Source: Actinobacteria bacterium OV320
Lineage (GTDB): Bacteria; Actinomycetota; Actinomycetes; Streptomycetales; Streptomycetaceae
Length of the DNA: 64,000 nt
Reading direction: 5' to 3'
Assembly (NCBI GenBank): GCA_001298545.1
Contig: LJCX01000001.1
Span: 372,001-436,000, forward strand
Made by a program: the position numbers and the translations under genes
Notes under the pieces: generated by a model
Seen by the model: the letters and a program-made list of their open reading frames with translations, nothing else
What the model was told of the DNA's origin: nothing
Databases searched by the model: none
Shown: piece after piece, positions 56,401 to 63,720 of the stretch
How the letters are laid out: the number at the start of each line of letters is the position of its first letter
Position numbering within the stretch: the first letter of the stretch is position 1

Positions 56401-57368
56401 CCACCACCACACTGGCCAGAGCGATCAACGACGGACTTCGCCACGCGCTCTCGAACGACCCTTCCGTGCTGCTCCTCGGTGAGGACATCGGCCGTCTCGG
56501 CGGCGTCTTCCGCGTCACCGACGGACTGCGTGCCGACTTCGGCGCGGACCGGGTGGTGGACACCCCGCTGGGCGAGGCCGGCATCGTCGGCACCGCCGTC
56601 GGGCTGGCCATGCGGGGATACCGTCCGGTGTGCGAGATCCAGTTCGACGGGTTCGTCTACCCGGCGGTCAACCAGATCATCACCCAGCTCGCCAAGTACC
56701 GTCACCGCTCGGACGGCCGGATCGCGATGCCGGTCGTCATCCGGATCCCCTACGGCGGCGGCATCGGGTCCATCGAGCACCACTCGGAGTCCCCGGAGGC
56801 GTATTTCGCCCACACACCGGGACTCAAGGTCGTCACGTGCGCGACCCCCGACGACGCGTTCACCATGATCGGCCAGGCCATCTCCAGTGACGACCCGGTG
56901 ATCTTCCTGGAGCCCAAACGCCGGTACTGGAGCAAGGGCGCGGTGACAGATGCGCCGTCCCTCGGCCTGCACCGGGCACGCACCGTCCGTGACGGTTCCG
57001 ACCTCACCCTGGTCGCCTACGGCCCGCTGGTCACGCCCGCCCTGGAGGTGGCCCGTGTCGCGGAGGAGGAAGGGCACAGTGTCGAGGTCATCGACCTGAG
57101 AAGCCTCGCGCCGCTGGACACCGCCACCGTCATCGCGTCCGTGCTCCGTACGGGCCGCCTCGTCGTCGCGCACGAGGCCTCCCGCACGCACGGCATCGGC
57201 GCCGAGATCGCCGCCCGGGTCCAGGAAGAGGCGTTCTACGCGCTGGAGGCGCCCGTCCTGCGGGTGACCGGATACGACACGCCGTACCCGCCGAGCCGTC
57301 TGGAGGAGGAGTGGCTGCCCGGCGTGGAGCGCATGCTGGCGGCCGTGGACCGCAGCCTCGCCCACTGA
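56397..57368 (+). CDS. 2-oxo-acid dehydrogenase E1 beta subunit
   Basis: This 323-residue transketolase-like partner of E1 alpha reads SVLLLGEDIGRLGGVFRVTD, VVDTPLGEAGIVGTAVGLAM, EIQFDGFVYPAVNQIITQLA and GGIGSIEHHSESPEAYFAHT. The C-terminal domain has VEVIDLRSLAPLDTATVIAS and VVAHEASRTHGIGAEIAA. ATG 56397 overlaps the E1 alpha stop (ATGA). The alpha2beta2 enzyme acylates the lipoyl group of E2. Confidence 0.95.
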   Translation: MTTTTLARAINDGLRHALSNDPSVLLLGEDIGRLGGVFRVTDGLRADFGADRVVDTPLGEAGIVGTAVGLAMRGYRPVCEIQFDGFVYPAVNQIITQLAKYRHRSDGRIAMPVVIRIPYGGGIGSIEHHSESPEAYFAHTPGLKVVTCATPDDAFTMIGQAISSDDPVIFLEPKRRYWSKGAVTDAPSLGLHRARTVRDGSDLTLVAYGPLVTPALEVARVAEEEGHSVEVIDLRSLAPLDTATVIASVLRTGRLVVAHEASRTHGIGAEIAARVQEEAFYALEAPVLRVTGYDTPYPPSRLEEEWLPGVERMLAAVDRSLAH

Positions 57369-57412
57369 GAGACACGACCCGGGCAGACCATCTCCCGAAA
57401 GGTAGGACCGCT

Positions 57413-58792
57413 ATGCCGACCGCCAAGGACTTCCGCCTGCCGGACGTGGGGGAAGGGCTCACCGAGGCCGACATCCTTCAGTGGACCGTCTCCCCCGGGG
57501 ACACCGTCGAGGTCAATCAGATCATCGTCGAGATAGAGACCGCCAAGGCCGCCGTCGAACTGCCCTCCCCGTACGCGGGGATCGTGTCCGTCCTGCATGC
57601 CGCGGAGGGCGACACCCTTCCCGTCGGCGCTCCGCTGATCACCATCGACGTCGACGAGCCCACCGGGGGAGGGGAACCGCTCCCGGTCCCGGAGACGGCC
57701 GAGGTCGCCCATCCGCCCGAACCGCCGAGCGGTCCGCGGAGCGCGGCAGGCGACGAGGACGGACGCACAGCCCTCCTGGTCGGGTACGGTCCGCGCGCCG
57801 ACGGCCCGGCCCGACGGCGCGCCGCGCGTCCCGCGGCACCCACCGTCCCCGCGACGAGCTCCGCGCCCGTCGGGAAGGCCGAGGCCCCTTCGGTACCGGA
57901 CGCTCCGCGGCCCTCGGCCAAGCCTCCGGTGCGCAAGCTGGCCAAGGACCTCGGCGTCGACCTGTGGGCGGTCGTTCCCACCGGACCGCACGGCACCGTC
58001 AGCAGGGAGGACGTCCACCGGGCCGCCGCGCCGCCGGCCGGGCCCGCGGTCGATGTCCACCCCCGGAACACCGCGAGCGGCTCGCGCGGTGAGACGCGGA
58101 TCCCGGTCCGCGGAGTCCGTAAACACATGGCCGCGGCGATGGTGCTGTCGGCGTTCACCGCGCCGCACGTCACCGAGTTCGTCACCGTCGACATCAGCGA
58201 GACGATGAGACTGCGCGAACTGGTCAGAGCCCGACGCGAGTTCGCCGGCATCCGCATCTCCCCGATGCTCTTCGTGGCGAAAGCGCTGCTGCACGCCCTG
58301 CGTCGAACACCGGAACTGAACTCCCAGTGGGACGAAGCCCGCCAGGAGATCGTGCTCAAGCACTACGTCAACCTCGGCATAGCCGCCGCGACCGACCGGG
58401 GACTCGTGGTGCCCAACATCAAGGACGCCGACCTGCTCTCCCTGTCCGAACTCGGCGCCGCGATAGCCGGGTTGGCGAAGACCGCACGTGAGGGACGCAC
58501 AGAACCCCGCGATCTGACGGGCGGAACGGTCACCCTGACCAATGTCGGCGTCTTCGGAGTGGACACCGGTACGCCCATCCTCAACCCGGGGGAGGCCGCC
58601 ATCCTCGCGGTGGGCGCCGTGCGCCGCACTCCCTGGGTGGTTCAGGATCAGCGGGGGGAGCGCATCGAGCCACGCTGGACCACGCAGCTGGCGCTGTCCT
58701 TCGACCACCGGCTCGCCGACGGTCAGCAGGGCTCACGCCTGCTTGCCGACATAGCGGACATGCTGCGGGAGCCGGGTCTCGCGATGCTGTGA
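57413..58792 (+). CDS. 2-oxo-acid dehydrogenase E2 (dihydrolipoamide acyltransferase)
   Basis: This 459-residue E2 has a lipoyl domain at residues 1-85 (DFRLPDVGEGLTEADILQWT; lipoyl Lys in IVEIETAKAAVELPSPYAG). An Ala/Pro linker leads to a peripheral-subunit-binding domain at about 175-210 (PPVRKLAKDLGVDLWAVVPT). The acyltransferase domain spans about 230-459 (RGVRKHMAAAMVLSAFTAPH; catalytic LALSFDHRLADGQQG). The ETAKA motif rather than ETDKA fits branched-chain-type E2s. ATG 57413, 44 bp after E1 beta, follows GAAAGGTAGGA. It forms the core of the complex and makes acyl-CoA. Confidence 0.95.
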   Translation: MPTAKDFRLPDVGEGLTEADILQWTVSPGDTVEVNQIIVEIETAKAAVELPSPYAGIVSVLHAAEGDTLPVGAPLITIDVDEPTGGGEPLPVPETAEVAHPPEPPSGPRSAAGDEDGRTALLVGYGPRADGPARRRAARPAAPTVPATSSAPVGKAEAPSVPDAPRPSAKPPVRKLAKDLGVDLWAVVPTGPHGTVSREDVHRAAAPPAGPAVDVHPRNTASGSRGETRIPVRGVRKHMAAAMVLSAFTAPHVTEFVTVDISETMRLRELVRARREFAGIRISPMLFVAKALLHALRRTPELNSQWDEARQEIVLKHYVNLGIAAATDRGLVVPNIKDADLLSLSELGAAIAGLAKTAREGRTEPRDLTGGTVTLTNVGVFGVDTGTPILNPGEAAILAVGAVRRTPWVVQDQRGERIEPRWTTQLALSFDHRLADGQQGSRLLADIADMLREPGLAML

Positions 58793-58863
58793 TCTGCGGT
58801 GCCGTCGTCCGTGTGGGTGGTGCGGACCGGTCGGCCGCCTCCTCGAGCGCCGTCTGTCCGTGG

Positions 58864-59310
58864 TCACTCGGCGTTCAGGAGTTGCGCCGCATCCGGAACG
58901 CCCTCCAGGACGTCCTGCACGGTGAAATATCCAAGGGCGGTCGCCACGGCGTCGGCGACCGTACGGTCGATCGAGGCCAAGGACTTCTGGACCGATCGGC
59001 CTGTGACGCAGGTCGGGTCGGGGCCGTGCAGACCGAGCACAGGTTCGTCGCCCTGGAGCACCTGCCAAACCTCTCGGAGCTTGATTTGAGCAGCGTCGGC
59101 CACCAGCTCCCAGCCGCCGTTGACGCCCGGTCGGGAACGAACCAGCCCCGCGTTGCGCATGTGGCCGAGTACACGGCGTACGTAGACGGCGTTGACGTTG
59201 GCGCTCTTGGAGAGCTCCTCCGAACTCATCGCGCGGCCATCGGTGACACCTGCCAGCATCGTCAGCACGTGCACGGCAACGGCGAACTGGGTGTTGGTGG
59301 ATCGGGCCAT
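58864..59310 (-). CDS. Rrf2-family transcriptional regulator
   Basis: This 148-residue winged-helix regulator reads TQFAVAVHVLTMLAGVTDGR, then MSSEELSKSANVNAVYVRRV (HTH, about residues 28-47), LGHMRNAGLVRSRPGVNGGW and the linker with PDPTCVTGRSVQ. Only one Cys is in the sensing region, so it is more like YwnA-type redox or electrophile sensors than Fe-S members such as NsrR with three Cys. ATG 59310. A TGTAAC-N7-GCTACGA site lies 19 bp before it and another before the divergent reductase gene. Confidence 0.9.
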   Translation of the reverse strand: MARSTNTQFAVAVHVLTMLAGVTDGRAMSSEELSKSANVNAVYVRRVLGHMRNAGLVRSRPGVNGGWELVADAAQIKLREVWQVLQGDEPVLGLHGPDPTCVTGRSVQKSLASIDRTVADAVATALGYFTVQDVLEGVPDAAQLLNAE

Positions 59311-59328
59311 GGTCCCATCCTGCCATTT

Positions 59329-59348
59329 TGTAACCGCCATAGCTACGA
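59329..59348. promoter_or_regulatory. Rrf2 operator, autoregulatory copy
   Basis: TGTAAC-CGCCATA-GCTACGA (59329-59348) lies 19 bp upstream of the rrf2 ATG. The same two half-sites with the same 7-bp spacing recur at 59603-59622. Confidence 0.7.
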
Positions 59349-59593
59349 GAGCCTGCTTCCGAGTTCCGCAGGCTTCTCGCCCTTGTCGGGAACGAACGCG
59401 GCGATGTAGACCAGCGCTTTGACCTCCGGGTTGCCGGCGGCTGCGCCGCTGATCACCGAACCGCCGTAGGTGTATCGACCCGCAGCCACGCACACCGGCA
59501 ACGCTCAGACGTAGGCACGACGTGTGAGACGCCCGTCCGGTTCAGATGATGATCTCCAGGTGTGATCGCCGGCGGACGGGCTTGGCGGGCGGC

Positions 59594-59643
59594 TTGCGAT
59601 TCTGTAACTGGTGCGGCTACGATTGGATCAATATGTAGCTACA
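59594..59643 (+). promoter_or_regulatory. Promoter of the reductase operon with two Rrf2-type sites
   Basis: The -35 TTGCGA (59594-59599), an 18-bp spacer and -10 TACGAT (59618-59623) form a likely promoter. The Rrf2-type site TGTAAC-TGGTGCG-GCTACGA (59603-59622) covers the spacer and -10, so binding would block RNA polymerase. A perfect palindrome TGTAGCTACA (59634-59643) lies just downstream. Confidence 0.68.
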
Positions 59644-59670
59644 ATGATTACGAATTACCAGAGGAGCGAT

Positions 59671-60573
59671 GTGACGACGATCGGTGTTTCCGGTGCTTCG
59701 GGCCCGTTGGGGCGAGCTGTGGCCGAGACGGTGCTGCGGAGTGTGGATCCCGGCGAAGTCGTGCTGTTGACGCGGACGCCGGGAGCGCTCGCCGGTTTTG
59801 CCGCGCGGGGAGTGCGGGTGCGGCAGGCGGACTTCGACGACAGACCTGGTCTCGAAGACGCACTGGCCGGCGTGGACCGGCTGCTGCTGATCTCCACGGA
59901 CAGGATCGGTTCTCGGCTGGATCAGCAGCGGGCGGCGGTAGCGGCGGCAGCCGCGACGGGGGTGTCGCGCGTCGTCTACACCTCGGTTCCGCTGCCGGTG
60001 CCCGACAACCCGGCCGTGGTGGTCGAGGACCATGCCGGCACGGAGCGGGCGCTGCGGCTGAGCGGACTGGAGTGGACGATGCTCCGCAACAACCTGTACA
60101 CGCATCTGCAGGTGCCCGCCGTCGAGCAGGCCGTCGCTTCCGGGCGGCTCTTCTCCAACAGCGGAAGCGGTGCTGCCGCCTATGTCACCCGGGAGGACTG
60201 CGCGGCGGTGGCAGCCGCGGTGCTGACACAGGGACGCCACGTCAACGAGGTTGTCGATGTGACGGGCCCCGAGTCGGTGACCGCCTTCGACATGGTCACC
60301 CTGGCGCGGGAGATCAGCGGCCGTGACGTCGAGCTCGTCGATGTCGACGACCACGTTTTCGCCGAGGGCCTGCGCCAGGCCGGTCTGCCGGAGCCGGCGG
60401 CAGGGCTGATCACCTCCTTCGGCGCGTCCACGCGCCAAGGGTTCCTCTCCCACGTCACTTCAGCGGTGGCCGACCTGACGGGCCACGAACCGACCGCCTT
60501 CGCCGACGTGGTCCGCGCCGCACTGACAACTGAAACGCCCCGGCAAACCCTGCCGCACACCGGCAAGCCCTGA
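59671..60573 (+). CDS. NAD(P)H-binding reductase, NmrA/QorB-like
   Basis: This 300-residue atypical SDR has the cofactor motif IGVSGASGPLGRAVAETVL (GxxGxxG) at the N-terminus. It continues VVLLTRTPGALAGFAARGVR, DRLLLISTDRIGSRLDQQRA, VVYTSVPLPVPDNP and LEWTMLRNNLYTHLQVPAVE, as in quinone reductase 2 (QorB/YtfG). GTG 59671 follows GAGGAGCG; the frame opens earlier at 59611 but that would lie inside the operator. It probably detoxifies quinones or electrophiles under Rrf2 control, which matches known Rrf2-QorB pairs. Confidence 0.9.
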   Translation: MTTIGVSGASGPLGRAVAETVLRSVDPGEVVLLTRTPGALAGFAARGVRVRQADFDDRPGLEDALAGVDRLLLISTDRIGSRLDQQRAAVAAAAATGVSRVVYTSVPLPVPDNPAVVVEDHAGTERALRLSGLEWTMLRNNLYTHLQVPAVEQAVASGRLFSNSGSGAAAYVTREDCAAVAAAVLTQGRHVNEVVDVTGPESVTAFDMVTLAREISGRDVELVDVDDHVFAEGLRQAGLPEPAAGLITSFGASTRQGFLSHVTSAVADLTGHEPTAFADVVRAALTTETPRQTLPHTGKP

Positions 60574-60610
60574 CCGATCAGCGGCGACCGGCCGTTCAAG
60601 GAGATTCACC

Positions 60611-61474
60611 ATGACCACGGAAACTGATACCGATACCGATACCGATACCGATACCGATACCGGCACCGGCACCGGCACGCTGAGCCTGCGCCGGCTGGGC
60701 TGGGCGGGCGTCGAGATCCAGCTCGGCGACACCCGGCTGCTGATCGACGCGCTGGAGAACGTCGCACCGCTCGAACCCGTCCTGGGCCCGCCCAAGAGGC
60801 CGCTTCCCCCCATCGAGGCGCCTGCGGGAACCCACGCCCTGATCACCCACCTGCACCCCGACCACTACGACCGTGAGCTGCTCACGCGCCTGGCAGCGTC
60901 GGGGACCATCGGCTGCCACGCGTCCATCGCGCCGGACCTGGCCAAGGACGGCATCGAGGCCGTCGCTCAGGAACTGGGTCAGGCCCGCCGCATAGGCCCT
61001 CTGACGGTCACCCCCGTCACCTCGCTGGACTGGCGGGGCAGCGACTCCTACCAGGTCGCGTGGGTCGTGGAAGGCGCCGGAACGCGCGTCATCCACTGCG
61101 GGGACACCATGTGGCACGGCAACTGGTGGCAGATCGCCCGCGAGCACGGCCCGTTCGACGTCGCGTTCCTTCCGGTCAACGGCGTCATCGCCCGTTTCGA
61201 GGGCTACGACGCCACCGTTCCCGTCACCCTCACCCCCGAACAGGCCGTCGAAGCCGCAGCCGTCCTCGGCGCTTCCGCCGCCTGCGCCATCCACTACGAG
61301 CTGTTCAACAACCCTCCCACCTACACCGAACAGAGCGACATCCCCCAGCGCTTCGGCGCCGCTGCCCGGCTCAGGGGCATCACCGCCCACCTCGTCACCG
61401 ACGGAGCGGCCATCCCTCTCCCCGCTCCCCGGGGTGTGGTCGACGACACCGGAGACAGCCAGGGGTCGGCATGA
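60611..61474 (+). CDS. MBL-fold metallohydrolase with N-terminal Asp-Thr repeat
   Basis: This 287-residue UlaG-like metallo-beta-lactamase-fold protein has the metal motif HALITHLHPDHYDRELL (HxHxDH) at about residue 78. Further ligands are Asp/His in VIHCGDTMWHGNWWQIAR and His in ACAIHYELFNNPP. The N-terminus MTTETDTDTDTDTDTDTGTG is a low-complexity run encoded by a hexamer repeat. ATG 60611 follows AAGGAG. It is 37 bp after the reductase gene, and its stop overlaps the start of a frameshifted FAH remnant (ATGA). The substrate is unknown. Confidence 0.88.
   Translation: MTTETDTDTDTDTDTDTGTGTGTLSLRRLGWAGVEIQLGDTRLLIDALENVAPLEPVLGPPKRPLPPIEAPAGTHALITHLHPDHYDRELLTRLAASGTIGCHASIAPDLAKDGIEAVAQELGQARRIGPLTVTPVTSLDWRGSDSYQVAWVVEGAGTRVIHCGDTMWHGNWWQIAREHGPFDVAFLPVNGVIARFEGYDATVPVTLTPEQAVEAAAVLGASAACAIHYELFNNPPTYTEQSDIPQRFGAAARLRGITAHLVTDGAAIPLPAPRGVVDDTGDSQGSA
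60626..60679 (+). repeat. Hexanucleotide repeat (GATACC)6 then (GGCACC)n
   Basis: Six GATACC units (60626-60661) run into about three GGCACC/GGCACG units (60662-60679). It is in frame and encodes alternating Asp-Thr then Gly-Thr. Expansion or contraction by slippage would change N-terminal length by two residues per unit without breaking the gene. Confidence 0.92.
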
Positions 61475-61720
61475 AGTTCGCCACCGTCGAGCATCGAGGC
61501 GTCCGGCGGCGGTGGTCGCGGTCTCCGATGCGGAGACCGCCGTAATGCCCGCTGGTTTCACCGACGTCGAGAGCATCGTGTGCGGGTGTCGGAGGCGGAA
61601 CGGCTGTCAGCGGTCCGTGAAGCACTGTGGGCCGGTGAACGCCTGCCGGTGAGCGGACCGGCCTGGCCGCCCCCGGTGCTGCGGCTGGGCAAGATCCTCT
61701 GCTGCTCCGGGCGGGCCCCG
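61471..61720 (+). pseudogene. Fumarylacetoacetate hydrolase-family remnant with two frameshifts
   Basis: ATG 61471 overlaps the MBL stop (ATGA) and reads MKFATVEHRGV. The next frame reads RRPAAVVAVSDAETAVMPAG then FTDVESIV. A third frame reads VSEAERLSAVREALWAGERL, PVSGPAWPPPVLR and GKILC. Together these match the N-terminal domain and the PxKILCVGxNY entry of FAH-family hydrolases. The catalytic domain is not recognisable downstream; the interval to 62205 holds only undefined open fragments (for example GIGIAQLLNCGGLGVRALID near 61830-61890). The gene was probably the third member of the Rrf2-controlled operon and has decayed. Confidence 0.55.
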
Positions 61721-62193
61721 GCGGCACCGTCCTCGGCCGAAGCGGCCGGCACACCTCCGCGAGCAACACCGAGCCGGTTCACGGCGTGCCCCACCCCGCC
61801 GAGACTCCGTTTCTACGTGGGTCCACAGGGATCGGCATCGCCCAGTTGCTCAACTGCGGAGGCCTCGGCGTCCGGGCGTTGATCGACGGCATCCTCTTCC
61901 TCACCAGTGCCGACGAACCGACAGCAGGGGGGCGCATCCTGCGCGGCTGATGGCGGGCCGGTACGCGTTCACCGCGGTCGCGCCGGCGAGGCGTCGTTCT
62001 CCGTGAAAGTGGCGAATTCCAAGGCCGCCGTCCACCTGCAGCGCAAGCCGGTCGATCATCGGCATCGTGCTCCGGGTCAACGCCGATGGCGGAATCTCGG
62101 CCTCAGCCGTCGCCCGTCGGAACCGTCCACGAACGCACGGGATATGGGAGCGGTAATAGGAACAAAAGCATCCTCGTCCGAGGAATTCGACTC

Positions 62194-62206
62194 TATAGTG
62201 TGTACA
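62194..62206 (+). promoter_or_regulatory. -10 box implying a leaderless transcript
   Basis: TATAGT (62194-62199) ends 6 bp before the ATG at 62206, so transcription would start at or next to the start codon. No Shine-Dalgarno sequence is seen before that ATG. A short inverted repeat CCTCG-TC-CGAGG lies at about 62172-62183. Confidence 0.6.
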
Positions 62207-63597
62207 TGGTCAATGAATCATTTCTTGCTCAATTGCGGGCCAGGGAATACGGCTACCTGGACGAGAATAAGCACGTCTACTTGGATCATGCGGGCGCGGG
62301 CCTGCCCGCCAGACGGCAGTTGACGGCCCACACCGCCCGGATCATGGGCAATGCCTTTGGTAATCCGCATTCGGAGAATCCCACGGCGGCGGCGTCCGAC
62401 GTCCTGGTAGCCAATGCGCGCCAGGCCATCCTGCGACACTTCAATGCCGACCCACGAGAGTATGCCGTCGTCTTCACACCGAATGCCACAGGCGCCATCC
62501 GCCTGGTGGGAGAGGCGTATCCGTTCGCCGAGCGCAACAGCCTGGTGCTCACCGCCGACAACCACAACTCCGTCAACGGCCTTCGTGAGTATGCGGCCCG
62601 TTCAGGAAACGCCGACACGCGGTACGTACCGTTGGACGGACCGGATCTGAGGATTGCCGACAAGACGTTGGACGAGGTCCTCGCCGCCGGGAAAGGCGAC
62701 AACGGCGGACTGTTCGCCTTTCCCGCGCAGAGCAACTTCACCGGCGTACAGCACCCGTTGGCGTGGATCGGGCACGCGCAGGCCCAGGGCTACGACGTCC
62801 TGCTCGACGCGGCGGCTTTCGTGCCCACCAACCCCCTGAACCTGAGCGTGGTACGACCCGACTTCACGGCTGTCAGCTGGTACAAGGTCTTTGGCTACCC
62901 CACCGGTATCGGGACCCTCATCGCCCGCCGTGAAGCCCTCAAGAGGCTTCGACGCCCCTGGTTCTCCGGTGGGACGATCCAGGTCGCCAGCGCCGCAGGC
63001 GGGTGGCACCGCCTCGCCGACGACGAGACCGCCTTCGAGGACGGTACCCTCGACTTCCTCTCGATACCCGATGTCGAGGTGGGCCTGGACTGGATCCGGT
63101 CGATAGGCACGGACACCGTTCACGACCATGTCACCGGCCTGACCCACCACCTGCTCGACGGTCTGCGTACCCTGCGGCACACCAACGGGCAGCCCATGGC
63201 ACGCATCTACGGCCCGCCCAATACCGAAGGGCGCGGTGCGACCGTCAGTCTCAACCTGTTGGATTCCCAGGGCGACGTCATCGACGAACGTGTCGTGAGC
63301 CGTGACAGCTCCGCCCTCGGCATCTCTTTGCGTACCGGCTGTTTCTGCAACCCGGGGGTCGGCGAGGCGGCGTTCTCCATCGGCTCGTCAGCCCTGCGCG
63401 GCCTCGAACTCACCCGTGACGGCACCGTCGACGACTACCTCGCCCTGCTCGGGCTTCCCTCCGGAGGCGCCGTGCGCGTCTCGGTAGGCCTTTCGTCCAA
63501 CCGGGCCGACGTCGACGCCTTCCTCGACTTCGCGGCCGACGCCTACCGCGACCGGGTCCCTGTGGCTGACGGCCTCAAGCCTCGGCTGCGCTGCTGA
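62206..63597 (+). CDS. Aminotransferase class V, MoCo sulfurase/cysteine desulfurase-like
   Basis: This 463-residue PLP enzyme reads KHVYLDHAGAGLPARRQLTA, FGNPHSENPTAAASDVLVAN, VVFTPNATGAIRLVGEAYPF and VLTADNHNSVNGLREYAARS. The PLP Lys is in FTAVSWYKVFGYPTGIGTLI, and a C-terminal Cys motif is SLRTGCFCNPGVGEAAF. These match the N-terminal domain of eukaryotic-type molybdenum cofactor sulfurases more closely than IscS/SufS. No MOSC domain is fused. It could supply sulfur for MoCo or another cofactor, or make a natural product; a MoCo hydroxylase operon lies at the other end of the window. Confidence 0.85.
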   Translation: MVNESFLAQLRAREYGYLDENKHVYLDHAGAGLPARRQLTAHTARIMGNAFGNPHSENPTAAASDVLVANARQAILRHFNADPREYAVVFTPNATGAIRLVGEAYPFAERNSLVLTADNHNSVNGLREYAARSGNADTRYVPLDGPDLRIADKTLDEVLAAGKGDNGGLFAFPAQSNFTGVQHPLAWIGHAQAQGYDVLLDAAAFVPTNPLNLSVVRPDFTAVSWYKVFGYPTGIGTLIARREALKRLRRPWFSGGTIQVASAAGGWHRLADDETAFEDGTLDFLSIPDVEVGLDWIRSIGTDTVHDHVTGLTHHLLDGLRTLRHTNGQPMARIYGPPNTEGRGATVSLNLLDSQGDVIDERVVSRDSSALGISLRTGCFCNPGVGEAAFSIGSSALRGLELTRDGTVDDYLALLGLPSGGAVRVSVGLSSNRADVDAFLDFAADAYRDRVPVADGLKPRLRC

Positions 63598-63622
63598 CGT
63601 TCCCGAGCCGCGCCACGCTCCG

Positions 63623-63661
63623 CGCCGGCGGGAAGGGCGTCGGGGCCGGTCCCCGCCGGCG
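63623..63661 (+). terminator. Possible terminator
   Basis: CGCCGGCGGG (63623-63632) pairs with CCCGCCGGCG (63652-63661) across a 19-nt loop, 26 bp after the PLP-enzyme stop and before the convergent edge gene. Confidence 0.6.
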
Positions 63662-63720
63662 CTCGACGGCCCGGCACGAGAGGCGCTCTCCGCTCGTACC
63701 GTCCGCTCTCGCCGGGACCC

